Source: Paraburkholderia panacisoli (GTDB lineage: Bacteria; Pseudomonadota; Gammaproteobacteria; Burkholderiales; Burkholderiaceae). Taken from it: 64,000 bases of DNA. The stretch covers positions 1 to 64,000 of the forward strand of contig NZ_VTUZ01000044.1 in the NCBI RefSeq assembly GCF_008369935.1, in the 5' to 3' direction. A program made the position numbers and the translations under genes. Below, piece after piece: positions 8,797 through 17,592 of the stretch (the stretch's first letter is position 1; every line of letters starts with the position of its first letter). The notes under the pieces are model-generated. The model had not been told where the DNA came from and did no database searches. It worked only from the letters and a program-made list of their open reading frames with translations.

Positions 8797-10785
8797 ATGT
8801 TGCCCATCGCGCGAAGTCTTCGAAATGCAGAATGCACGACTCCCGCCGCCGTGCCGCACCGTGCTGGTAAGCGGTGGTGGCTCGTGCTGTTGATCGCCGT
8901 CGCGCTTAACGCGTACGCAACGGGGCCGTGGAGGGTGGTCATTCTGGTCGGTACGGACCCCACCCTTCCCGCAGCCATGCTGCAGATCGTCGCGATCCGC
9001 GGTGCACTTGAAGCAGCGGCGCCTGTGGGAGCGGAGTTATACGTGGATCCGCTCGATGGCGTGCGCTTTGGCGGTGAGGCCCTGATGCCGGAGTTCCTGG
9101 CGCTGATCAAGAAAAAATATAGCCAGGAACAAACCGATCTCGTCATCGGGCTCGGCGATTATGCGGCCAACTTTGCCGCCCGGTATCACACGCAAATCTG
9201 GCCCGGAACCCCCGTGCTGATCTCCAGCTTCACGGAAGAATGGCTGCGCACCCATCCGGTTCCGGCGGAATTTTCGTCTATTCCGCTGCCCATCGACGTG
9301 GACGGAACGCTCGCGATTGCCGAGACTCTTCAACCCGGCGCCCGTCGCCTGATTGTGGTGGGCGGTGCCACAGATGACGATCACCGCGCGGTGCAACACG
9401 CAGTCGATGTGGCCCGTCGGCGCACGTCACGTGTGTGGTCGGTGGAGACGTGGCAGGGGCTTCCGTTGCCGGAATTGCGGCAACGTCTCGCCAGCCTCGA
9501 CAGGAATGCGGCAGTGGCCTACACGACGATGTATCGCGACCGCGAAGGCCGGGCCTATTTCCCCTACGAAGTAGTCGGTCCAATGGCCGAGGTCTCCCGC
9601 GCGCCGATCTACGGCTGGTATTCATCCTACATCGCGCATGGCCTGACGGCTGGCTCGACGGTCACCTTCGAAAGCAACGGTCAGCGCACCGGCGCGCTTG
9701 CCACATCGATTCTGCGAGGTGAGGTCGCGCCCGCCGGCGCGTCGTTGCCCGCAGCAGCGCCGCGCTGTACCGCCAACGTCGGGCAGATCGAAAAGCTCGG
9801 CATGTCCATTTCGGCTCTGCCCGGCGACTGTCTGCTCGTCAACGTGCCGCACTCGATCTGGCGGGAGTATCGCGGGGTCGTGCTGACGGCGCTCTCCGTC
9901 GTCATCATGCAGGCATTCACGATCGCGGCGTTGCTGGTGCAGCGCCGACGGCGCCGTGTCGCAGAGGACGAAGCAACGCGGCGCCGCAGCGAACTGGCGC
10001 GCGCGGCCCGCTTTGCGTCGGTTGGGGAACTCAGCGCGTCGATTGCTCATGAAGTCGGCCAGCCGCTGGGCGCGATACTGAGCAACACCGACGCGGCGGA
10101 GCTGTTGCTGAAGTCCCAGTGGGCGGAAGCCAGTGAGCTGCACGAGATTTTCGCGGATGTCCGTCGTGACGCGCTGCGGGCCAACGAGGTGGTGCAGCGC
10201 TTGCGTGCGTTGCTACAGAAGCAGGCTGTTGCGTTCGGTCCGGTGCGGCTGGACGCTGCGCTTAAGGATATGCTTGTACTGGTCGCGCCCGAGGCCAGGC
10301 GGCGCGGCGTGATCGTCGAATCGGATTTCGCCGCGGGCTCCACCGAGATCCTTGGTGACAAGGTTCAACTGGAACAGGTGCTCCTGAACCTGACCATCAA
10401 CGCGATGGATGCCATGCACGATGTCGCCCCATCCAGGCGCGTACTGTCCATCTCGACCCGTCTGGTGACTGACGGTATCGAGCTGGCGGTAGCTGACCGC
10501 GGGCACGGCATTTCCGCTGACGCGGCGACGCAGCTATTCGAGGCGTTCTATACAACAAAGCCGCATGGCATGGGTCTTGGACTGTCCATCGTCCGCTCCA
10601 TTGTCGATGCGCATGACGGGCGTTTAGCGGCCGCACCGCGCGAGGGCGGGGGCAGCATATTCACCGTCTGGTTGCCAGCCAGGCACGCGACCATCGATAA
10701 GCGGAATCTGGCCGCGGCCGGCGACACGACGGCCGAGACCGCGCCGGATGCGGTGTGTCATGCAGCAGAAGGAAGGGATCCGTGA
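8797..10785 (+). CDS. sensor histidine kinase with substrate-binding-protein-like periplasmic domain
   Basis: Order along the protein, numbered from the possible upstream GTG at 8716: transmembrane helix at about 54-68, a periplasmic ABC-substrate-binding-like sensor domain (about 72-340, VVILVGTDP...GLTAGSTVTFE), a second helix at about 386-408, a HisKA domain with phospho-acceptor His445 in SIAHEVGQPLGAIL, and a HATPase with N-box NLTINAMDAMHD, ADRGHGI and GMGLGLSIVRSI. Such kinases sense small molecules outside the membrane. The start is uncertain: GTG 8716, ATG 8797 and GTG 8851 are all in frame and none has a strong ribosome binding site. I chose 8797 because it leaves a short cytoplasmic lead. 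The stop overlaps the next start (GTGA), so the pair is translationally coupled. The ligand is unknown; a sulfated compound or a product of desulfation is a guess from context. Confidence 0.85.
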   Translation: MLPIARSLRNAECTTPAAVPHRAGKRWWLVLLIAVALNAYATGPWRVVILVGTDPTLPAAMLQIVAIRGALEAAAPVGAELYVDPLDGVRFGGEALMPEFLALIKKKYSQEQTDLVIGLGDYAANFAARYHTQIWPGTPVLISSFTEEWLRTHPVPAEFSSIPLPIDVDGTLAIAETLQPGARRLIVVGGATDDDHRAVQHAVDVARRRTSRVWSVETWQGLPLPELRQRLASLDRNAAVAYTTMYRDREGRAYFPYEVVGPMAEVSRAPIYGWYSSYIAHGLTAGSTVTFESNGQRTGALATSILRGEVAPAGASLPAAAPRCTANVGQIEKLGMSISALPGDCLLVNVPHSIWREYRGVVLTALSVVIMQAFTIAALLVQRRRRRVAEDEATRRRSELARAARFASVGELSASIAHEVGQPLGAILSNTDAAELLLKSQWAEASELHEIFADVRRDALRANEVVQRLRALLQKQAVAFGPVRLDAALKDMLVLVAPEARRRGVIVESDFAAGSTEILGDKVQLEQVLLNLTINAMDAMHDVAPSRRVLSISTRLVTDGIELAVADRGHGISADAATQLFEAFYTTKPHGMGLGLSIVRSIVDAHDGRLAAAPREGGGSIFTVWLPARHATIDKRNLAAAGDTTAETAPDAVCHAAEGRDP

Positions 10786-11384
10786 GCGAACAAGCGGAAG
10801 CGGTCATTTACGTTGTCGATGACGACGCCTCGATGCGCGCGGCACTCACACGGCTGCTCGTTGCCTCCGGCTATGCGGTCAGGTGTTATGCGTCGGCAGG
10901 CGATTTTCTCGTGGCCGAGCCGGACTCGCGTCCCGGATGCCTGCTGGTGGACCTCGAGCTCGGAGGCCCCGGTGGTCTGGAACTGCAGCAAGCGCTAATT
11001 CGGCAACGAAGCACGATGCCCGTTGTATTCATGAGCGCGTACCACGACGTTCCGCGCACGGTGATGGCGATCAAGGCGGGCGCGATCGATTTCCTGCTCA
11101 AACCGCTCGATCGTCAGGCACTGCTGGCTACGCTCGAGAGCGCGCTCGCCGCGCGCGCGACGAGTGTCGTCGACAGGCAACTGCGGGACACCGTCAGCCT
11201 CAGCGAGCGGGAGCAGGTGGTGTTACGCGGCATCGTCGCAGGGCGCCTGAACAAGCAGATCGCGGCGGATCTTGGCCTGAGCGAGCGGACGATCAAAAGC
11301 TGCCGCGCCGAAGTGATGCGCAAGCTCGACGCCCGCTCGCTTGCCGAACTGGTGCGGCGTGGCGAGCCGCTTCTCCGGCACTGA
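10782..11384 (+). CDS. FixJ-type two-component response regulator
   Basis: The 200-residue regulator starts at GTG 10782, overlapping the kinase stop by 4 bases, with AAGGAAGGG upstream. Its receiver has VVDDDASMR, phospho-acceptor Asp in GCLLVDLELGG, MSAYHD and FLLKPLD. The C-terminal LuxR-type helix-turn-helix is LSEREQVVLRGIVAG followed by KQIAADLGLSERTIKSCRAE. It is the obvious partner of the kinase before it and the best candidate to bind the three 18-bp palindromes at 4728, 8584 and 11415; that assignment is inference. Confidence 0.9.
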   Translation: MSEQAEAVIYVVDDDASMRAALTRLLVASGYAVRCYASAGDFLVAEPDSRPGCLLVDLELGGPGGLELQQALIRQRSTMPVVFMSAYHDVPRTVMAIKAGAIDFLLKPLDRQALLATLESALAARATSVVDRQLRDTVSLSEREQVVLRGIVAGRLNKQIAADLGLSERTIKSCRAEVMRKLDARSLAELVRRGEPLLRH

Positions 11385-11414
11385 GCGAGTCGTTCGTCAG
11401 CCGCCGTTCCAGCT

Positions 11415-11432
11415 ATTGCCCCAAAGGGCAAT
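11415..11432 (+). promoter_or_regulatory. palindromic operator, copy C
   Basis: ATTGCCCCAAAGGGCAAT has the same 7-bp arms as copy A. The following 60 bases also resemble copy A: CTC, a CCCC run, ATCCCGATGG at +13 and GCACAAAACTTGATC. It is 217 bp upstream of the DUF2252 start and just beyond the response regulator stop. Confidence 0.65.
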
Positions 11433-11649
11433 CTCGCTGCCCCAGATCCCGATGGCGCCTGTCGCGCGCCCGCACAAAACTTGATCTGTCAGCGCGTGGC
11501 GGTCTCATTGATGTGGTGCAGCACCTGAATCGCGATTGGCGAAGATGGGCCCAGCATCAGGCGCGCGGTGAAACGCCTGCCGCGCATTTCGGCATTGGAC
11601 GGCCTCACGGCTCACGCGCCGACGAGATCGGCGAATCAAGGAGCACATC

Positions 11650-13062
11650 ATGGCGGAGACCCAAACAATCGAGGAGCGGCAGGCCGCAGGCCGGCAGGCG
11701 CGCGAACGCGTGAAACGCTCCGATCATCGCGCGGTCGGCAACCTCGACCGCGATCCTGTCGAACTCCTGCAGGCGAACAGCAAAGGTCGCGTCGACGCGC
11801 TGATTCCGCTGCGCTACGGACGGATGGCAGTGTCACCTTTTACGTTCTTCCGCGGCAGCGCGATCCTGCAGGCCCACGACCTGAGCGGCACACCGAATAC
11901 CGGGATCACGTTTCCGGTCTGCGGCGACGCGCATCTGCTGAACTTTGGCGGTTTCGCGACACCGGAGCGGCAGCTTGTCTTCGACCTGAACGACTTCGAC
12001 GAGGTCGCGCCGGGGCCGTGGGAATGGGACGTCAAGCGCCTTGCCGCCAGCTTCGCGATCGCGGGCGCACATATGGGTTTCAGCCGCGGCCCGATTGCCG
12101 ACTTCGTGATGACAGCCGTGACCGAGTACCGCGACCGGATGAACGAATATGCGCAGCGCAGTGCGCTGGAGCTTTGGTACGAAGTCGTGACGCTCGACAG
12201 GATGATGGAGTCTGCGCTCACGACAGAGGGGCGCCGGCTGCTGCAGAAGGTCAAGGACAAGGCAGCGGCGCGGACCAGCGAAAGCGCGCTGCGCAAGATG
12301 GCGGTCCAGCACAACGGACGCTGGGTCATGCAGGATGCGCCGCCGGTGCTATTCCATCTGAGCGGCCCGAATTCGCTGCTCGGCAAGCATCAAAGCTGGG
12401 CCGACACCGAAGCGTGGAAGGGCAAGCTCGCTAAAGTGTTCGACGAGTATCTGACGACTATTTCATCCGAACGGCGCGAACTGCTCGCGCAGTTCGAACT
12501 TCAGGATATCGCGTTCAAGGTTGTCGGCGTGGGCAGTGTCGGCACGTTCTGCCTCGTGCTGCTGATGGTCGACGGTCACGACAAGCCGCTCTTCCTGCAG
12601 GTCAAGGAGGCCCGCCAGTCGGTGGTCGCGCAGTTCTTCGACGCGAAAACGCATGCGCATGAGGGTCAGCGCGTGGTAAGCGGGCAGCGGCTGTTGCAGG
12701 CTGCGAGCGATCTCTTCCTCGGCTGGACGACCGGACCCGAGGGCCGGCAGTTCTATTTCCGCCAGCTGCGGGACATGAAAGTATCGGCTGACGTGGAGCG
12801 CTTCGATAGTCCGCTGCTCAAGGGCTATGCGCGCTTCTGTGGCTGGACGCTTGCGCGTGCGCATGCGAAAGCGGGCGGCAAGGCGGTTGAGATCGCTGCA
12901 TACCTTGGCAGCGGCGAACAGTTTGCACAGGCGCTAACGGAATACGCATTTGCATACGCCGAACAGAACGAAAAGGACTATCGCGTGTTCATCAAGGCGT
13001 GCCGGTCGGGCGAAATCGAGGCAAGAAGCGATGAGGATATGGCGGCCGATTTCCGGATCTGA
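11650..13062 (+). CDS. DUF2252 family protein (kinase-like fold)
   Basis: The 470-residue cytoplasmic protein has AAGGAG 6-11 bases before ATG 11650. DUF2252 hallmarks are G92-D93-A-H95-LLN98 and FDLNDFDE at 111-118, followed by WEWDVKRLAASF, and the PLFLQVKEAR and DLFLGWTT blocks further on. GDxHxxN and DxNDFDE recall the catalytic and metal-binding motifs of aminoglycoside-phosphotransferase-like kinases, but no activity is known to me. It lies 217 bp downstream of palindrome C and so probably belongs to the same regulon as the sulfatase, though why is not evident from the sequence. Confidence 0.88.
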   Translation: MAETQTIEERQAAGRQARERVKRSDHRAVGNLDRDPVELLQANSKGRVDALIPLRYGRMAVSPFTFFRGSAILQAHDLSGTPNTGITFPVCGDAHLLNFGGFATPERQLVFDLNDFDEVAPGPWEWDVKRLAASFAIAGAHMGFSRGPIADFVMTAVTEYRDRMNEYAQRSALELWYEVVTLDRMMESALTTEGRRLLQKVKDKAAARTSESALRKMAVQHNGRWVMQDAPPVLFHLSGPNSLLGKHQSWADTEAWKGKLAKVFDEYLTTISSERRELLAQFELQDIAFKVVGVGSVGTFCLVLLMVDGHDKPLFLQVKEARQSVVAQFFDAKTHAHEGQRVVSGQRLLQAASDLFLGWTTGPEGRQFYFRQLRDMKVSADVERFDSPLLKGYARFCGWTLARAHAKAGGKAVEIAAYLGSGEQFAQALTEYAFAYAEQNEKDYRVFIKACRSGEIEARSDEDMAADFRI

Positions 13063-13063
13063 C

Positions 13064-13330
13064 GTGCGGGCCAGGATCCGCCGACTGGTTGTGCCGCTGC
13101 TGCTCTTTGTGACTTGCGCGCAGGTGTCGGCGTTCGCGCAGGGTGCGTCGCCGACGCCGAACGCGACCGTTGCCTCCGCGAAGGGAGGGCGGTGTCCATT
13201 CCATCTCGATCGATCGCCGATCGCAGCAGGTACGCGAATGGCCAAGACCGGCCCGTATGGGACGGTCTCGCCGAAGTGGTATGAACGGCAGGTTCCAGGG
13301 GATTGTGTTTGCAAGGACCGCGTCGTTTAA
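13064..13330 (+). CDS. small secreted protein of unknown function
   Basis: The 88-residue product starts at GTG 13064, one base after the DUF2252 stop, with an alternative ATG at 13031 inside that gene. It has a convincing signal peptide (RRLVVPLLLFVTCAQVSAFAQ) and a short mature part with three cysteines (GGRCPFH, GDCVCKD). I recognise no family. Its tight spacing suggests co-expression with DUF2252, and the cysteines suggest a disulfide-bonded periplasmic peptide. Confidence 0.5.
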   Translation: MRARIRRLVVPLLLFVTCAQVSAFAQGASPTPNATVASAKGGRCPFHLDRSPIAAGTRMAKTGPYGTVSPKWYERQVPGDCVCKDRVV

Positions 13331-13369
13331 CCAGGGAACCGCATAGTGGGTTGTTTCTGCAACCGGTCT

Positions 13370-14902
13370 TCAGGAAGGCTTCTGCACGCTTTCCACCGCC
13401 TTTCGACGCGCCGCATGGGCGTCGACGATCAGCTTGTACGCCGCGTAGTATTTGAAAATGTTGCGCACATAGGTCGTCGTTTCGATTCCGATTTTCTCCG
13501 CTACGACAATCTCGACGTTGTTAAACCACTTGTCTGGATCAAGGCCTTGCTCTGCCGCGATCTTGCGCATCTTCGCGATCCTGGCTGGGCCCGCGTTGTA
13601 GCTCGCGAATGCGAAGAGCGATCGGTCGCTTGCGCTGAAATGGGCGTCGGAGAAGTACTTGGTCATGAGCGTGTCCATGTATTTGGCGCCTGCATGAACA
13701 TTGGACTCGGCCATGGAAATGCTGCCCACGTCCATCTCCTTGCCCGTGGCCGGCATCAGCTGCATGAGGCCGATCGCCCCGACGTGGCTGCGTGCGGACT
13801 GGTTGAGTTGCGACTCCTGGAAACCTTGCGCGGCAAGCATAAGCGGATCGAAGCCGTACTGCGTACCATATTTCTGGAAGAGCGCAAGCGTCGCATCGAA
13901 GCGCTTCTGTTCCGCATCGCCGCCATTGTTGCGGATCTGCTTGATCCTCTTCATGTATTGCGCGAGGAGGTATTCAGCCACACTCTGTTTCTTCAAATAG
14001 TTCAGATAGAAGTCGTTCAGGGCAGCCTGCAACTGTGGGCTGTTCTTGCGTATCGCCCAGCCTGTATAGCCCCCGCTGCTCACGGCGAGGTCGTCACGCA
14101 CCTTCAGGCGTGGCAGCACCTGTGCCCAGAGACGCGCCTTCCAGTCGTCCACGATGATGATGCCCAGCAGGCCCGCGTTGACCATCTCCATTGCATCTTC
14201 GTCTTCCAGCGCGTCGGGCAACAGCGTGATGTTCACGGGCGGCTTGCCGCTCTTGCGAAACCGCTCATTCAGTGCGCTCAGGCTCTCGTAATAGCTCGAC
14301 GATTTCCGCACATAAACCTGCTTTCCCGAAAGATCATCGAGTGTCGCGAGCGAGGGCGACTTTGGCCCGGTGACGACCAGCTCGCGCACGGGCTTGCGAT
14401 CGCGCGGCGCGATGAAGTCAACAATCTTGAGCCGCTCGTCAGTCGCAGTCAGATTGCCCGCGGAGATGTCGCCGGTCCCGGCGACGAGGCCCGTCAGCAG
14501 CTTGTCACGCGTAGTGGGAATCAGGAAGACGGTGAGCGGCCGCTTGTTCAGCTGGGCCGCGTACTTTTTGTTGATATAGCGTTCGAAGTCGTGCGCCAGC
14601 TCGGCCGCAATCCCGCGTACGCGGCCCTTGTCGACAAAATAGAGCGTCCGGCTGTAGGGAACAAGGAACCGGATTGCGTGACGGTTGAGCATTCCGTCGA
14701 AGTCGCCGGTCCACGGCTTGTTCGCGAGGCTCAGTTTGCGGACCCCTGAAGCCGGAACAGGTGGGGCCTTCGGGGGCGTGGTGACCGCGGGCGTAGACGC
14801 GGCTACGTCCGCTACAGGCTGCGCGGCGTGCGCGCCAACATGCTGCGCCCAGATGCACAGGGCAAGCGCCCAGCCGAGCATAACGCGGACTGACACGTTC
14901 AC
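13370..14902 (-). CDS. MltF-like lytic transglycosylase with solute-binding domain
   Basis: The 510-residue protein has a signal peptide (ending GAHAAQ), a Pro/Ala linker, a solute-binding domain of the SBP_bac_3 type (about 75-310, TGDISAGNLTATDERLKIVD) and a C-terminal SLT domain with catalytic Glu363 in QGFQESQLNQ, then GAIGLMQLMP and FAFASYNAGPARI. This is the MltF architecture: a murein lytic transglycosylase that cuts the MurNAc-GlcNAc bond, with the N-terminal domain as a regulatory module. It is a single gene with divergent intergenic space upstream. Confidence 0.85.
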   Translation of the reverse strand: MNVSVRVMLGWALALCIWAQHVGAHAAQPVADVAASTPAVTTPPKAPPVPASGVRKLSLANKPWTGDFDGMLNRHAIRFLVPYSRTLYFVDKGRVRGIAAELAHDFERYINKKYAAQLNKRPLTVFLIPTTRDKLLTGLVAGTGDISAGNLTATDERLKIVDFIAPRDRKPVRELVVTGPKSPSLATLDDLSGKQVYVRKSSSYYESLSALNERFRKSGKPPVNITLLPDALEDEDAMEMVNAGLLGIIIVDDWKARLWAQVLPRLKVRDDLAVSSGGYTGWAIRKNSPQLQAALNDFYLNYLKKQSVAEYLLAQYMKRIKQIRNNGGDAEQKRFDATLALFQKYGTQYGFDPLMLAAQGFQESQLNQSARSHVGAIGLMQLMPATGKEMDVGSISMAESNVHAGAKYMDTLMTKYFSDAHFSASDRSLFAFASYNAGPARIAKMRKIAAEQGLDPDKWFNNVEIVVAEKIGIETTTYVRNIFKYYAAYKLIVDAHAARRKAVESVQKPS

Positions 14903-15275
14903 GATGAGCCTCCCCGCGACAACGGTACAACGAGACGATGACCTGCGAATCGATCGTCCGCATCAATCAAACAACTGCGCGTGACGACTTCGGAGCGGCG
15001 CGCCTTCTCAGAAGCATCTTTTCCCGGCCGCGGCGAGTTCGGCAGCGCACAGCAGCTGTGTCAATGAAGCTGCGGCAGTCTGCGGTGCGTTTGTTCCACG
15101 GATGATGCTCCGAAGGCAGCATATATGCAATTAGGGCAAGATGATCCGACATACACGGTCGTCCCTGACGAGGGGGAAGAGACCTTTCAACGACTGAGGC
15201 GTCGGATGAATGGACGACCGAAACTGGCCGTTTGCCGCGGCTATACTGTATCGCTTGAAGCGAGGGAGACGTGAT
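14903..15275. other. intergenic region
   Basis: It lies between the divergent transglycosylase and DUF4148-type lipoprotein genes and should carry both promoters. I see no gene and no clear operator. Confidence 0.5.
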
Positions 15276-15584
15276 ATGAGGAACCCACCGAGGAAGTGGC
15301 CGATGCTTCCCGCGTTGGTTTTCTTGCTCGCTGGCTGCGCGGCGGGCGGCATGCCGCAAAGCGCGGCGCACTTGAGCACCCTGCAATGTCGCGACCTGGC
15401 CGCGCTCAGGAACAACGCGCCTCCGACCCCGGAGCGAAACCGCAGCGAACTGGCGGCTTTAAGGAAAGCGGGCTACGACCCATCGAGGTGGTTCGACCCG
15501 TACTACCCGGAGGATCTGCAGGCGGCACAGCGCCAGGTCGACCGTTGGTTCCAGGCGGAATGCCAGCAGGCGCCGCCCGCTTGA
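15276..15584 (+). CDS. small DUF4148-like lipoprotein
   Basis: The 102-residue precursor begins at ATG 15276 after GAGGGAG. The signal sequence ends in a lipobox, LLAGC (Cys at about 20). The C-terminal part, SELAALRKAGYDPSRWFDPY followed by YPEDLQAAQRQVD, matches the DUF4148 pattern of Burkholderiales (a short helix, AGYDP, DPYYPxDLQAAQ). Such proteins are abundant and uncharacterised. An aspartate is absent just after the lipid-bearing Cys (CAAG), so outer-membrane sorting is likely. Confidence 0.7.
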   Translation: MRNPPRKWPMLPALVFLLAGCAAGGMPQSAAHLSTLQCRDLAALRNNAPPTPERNRSELAALRKAGYDPSRWFDPYYPEDLQAAQRQVDRWFQAECQQAPPA

Positions 15585-15808
15585 CGTCAAACTCATTTGA
15601 CTTCTAGCTCGCCTGACGCTTTTTCGCCGACTTGGCGAGGAGACAAGTCTGGTGCCGAGCCTAAACTATCTGTCGCGGAGCAGCAGACCATGTCCGTAGG
15701 GATTCTGACCGGACAGCTTCTCGCTTTCGTCGAATGTCTCGTGTTGGCCCGTTCCCGGAAGGTCGCCGGCCACTCACGTCGAACTGCATAGGACACGCGT
15801 TTTTTCGC

Positions 15809-16606
15809 TCATTTCGCAGGCGTCGCCGAAAGCGGTTCGAGCCCGGTTCTCGAAATCGCGGGCGCCGCGTCCGGCGACGACAGAAAATGGATCAGCGCCT
15901 CTGCGCCGGCTGGATTTCTCGCATTGGTCGCGATGCCTCCGGAGAATACCGTGTACCTCTGCACTTCTGAGGGCAAACTGCCGACCACCGCGACCCCCTT
16001 CACCGGTAACAGTTCGACGACCTGCTGAATGCCGATCTCAGCTTCTCCATTCGCGACGGCATCGGCGACCAGCCTGGCCGGAATCATGCGGCTCTTGCTC
16101 TCCACCCGCCCCGCGATGCCGAGACGCCAGAACAGTTCGTTGCCGACGTAGACGCCACTCGGGCTGTCCGGATAGACGATCGACTTCGCCGCGAGCAGCG
16201 CTCGCCGCAATGCGTCGGTCGAGCTGATATCCGGCTTCGGCGTCCCCTCGCGAACCACCATGCCAATTGCCGAGCGTGCGAGGTCCACCTTACTGTCAGG
16301 CAAGACCTTGCCGGCATTGATCTGTTCGTCGAGCGCATACCCAACCACGATCAGCACGTCGGCCCACTCGCCGCGCGCAAGCCGCATAGGGATCGCATTC
16401 GCGGCCGTACCCACCGCGGGTCCCCAGACGGTGATCAGCTTACGGCCGGTCGCCTCCTCGAATTGCGGGCCCAGTTCGCGATAGGCTGACGCAAACCCGC
16501 CCGAAATCATCACCTTGACTTCGTCTGCCAATGCGGCGCGGCCGCCCAGCAGCGCGCCCACTACGCAGAACGCGAGTGCGCAAATCCTCAGCTTGCGGAT
16601 GGTCAC
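15809..16606 (-). CDS. orphan molybdate-type (ModA-like) substrate-binding protein
   Basis: The 265-residue protein has a signal peptide (ending RAALADE) and an extracellular binding-protein fold like ModA: VMISGGFASAYRELGPQFEE, then TVWGPAVGTAANAIPMRLARGE, DVLIVVGYALDEQ, and SIVYPDSPSGVYVGNELFWR. No permease or ATPase gene is nearby, and the ligand-contact residues do not clearly match tungstate or molybdate sites. Many Burkholderiales carry such solitary ModA-like proteins, so its ligand may be an organic acid. Role uncertain. Confidence 0.75.
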   Translation of the reverse strand: MTIRKLRICALAFCVVGALLGGRAALADEVKVMISGGFASAYRELGPQFEEATGRKLITVWGPAVGTAANAIPMRLARGEWADVLIVVGYALDEQINAGKVLPDSKVDLARSAIGMVVREGTPKPDISSTDALRRALLAAKSIVYPDSPSGVYVGNELFWRLGIAGRVESKSRMIPARLVADAVANGEAEIGIQQVVELLPVKGVAVVGSLPSEVQRYTVFSGGIATNARNPAGAEALIHFLSSPDAAPAISRTGLEPLSATPAK

Positions 16607-17251
16607 GGGCCCGCCCCATGTCGATCGAATGACCTAGTCTGCATATGCATCGAGTCCGGATGCCAGTCATGATGGTAGCTGGCGTCAGGTGCGGCAGCGA
16701 GACTGCCGCAAACCTGTCAGTTCACAACCGTGGTCGACGGGCGCTGTTCCAGGTCTTACGGACATTAGCATCGACGATCGTCCCACGACGTGTCCTGGAT
16801 CCGCTATACGACGAACCGATCTTCCAACCTTCATCGTAGTCCGTGCCAATAGCCGATTTTCAGTGCGCCGTCATGACAAGGAATGTCTTGTGCATTGGGA
16901 CGCGTACCAGAGTGGCGCCTCCGGGATTGCGAACACGCGCTCGGTGACCCAGTAGGCAGCGCTTCCCCATTAGCATTAGCTGAAAGTCATTGCTGGAGGC
17001 AACGTGTGCGCCTCCAGTGACCTGCTCGTCAATCCCCTCATCGCGCGCTGCGCGCATTACGCCGGGCACCGAAGACGCCACCTGCGACTCATTCAGTGCG
17101 ATTAGACCACCGCTCCATCTGGCACCAGTTTCCGGGATTCGGTACTTCGTCTGCAGTTTGCCCGTCGCAACGGCAGCCGAATTCGTCTTGACATTGGCCG
17201 CTGCCCAAGGTCTCGAATTAGAGGCTGTCGTTATCGTCCGGATACCTACCG
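16607..17251. other. intergenic region without a supported gene
   Basis: The strongest open frame is 16860-17081 on the minus strand (73 codons, no family, no ribosome binding site). Otherwise I see nothing. Confidence 0.4.
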
Positions 17252-17428
17252 ATGAAATTCGCGAACCACATTACGCTGGACCTTGACCGGCTCAGGTGGA
17301 TGGGAATGGAGACCAGGGGGCGCTTCGACCGCCGTCCCGTCGTGCTGCCTGATGTGCTGGTGCCGGATGGCGCGCAGGCAGAGCGTCTGGAGGTGTATAG
17401 CGCGCGCTGCTATTCAGCGATGGCATAA
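17252..17428 (+). pseudogene. short gene remnant, family not recognised
   Basis: A 58-codon frame begins MKFANHITLDLDRLRWMGME, continues with FDRRPVVLPDVLVPDGAQAE and ends YSARCYSAMA before TAA. The first 45 residues have the composition of a real cytoplasmic protein, while the last ten look like unrelated sequence after a break. I take it as the start of a truncated gene, but a small intact gene cannot be excluded. Confidence 0.35.
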
Positions 17429-17592
17429 AAGAGACGCTGGTTGCGAACGGCAAATCAACGAAAAGAGGCCAGAAAAAAGGCCTGTTCGTGATGCAAACGC
17501 GCGCGCATGACCGATAGAATTCCGTTACGCACCGTCACGCGTCCGATACCTGTCGGATCGCTTTCTCACATCGGATTTCCGGTTAATTCAGC

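Noticed and set aside
15597..15791. 64-codon plus-strand frame after the DUF4148-like gene
   Set aside because: No ribosome binding site, no family and a comparable frame on the other strand.
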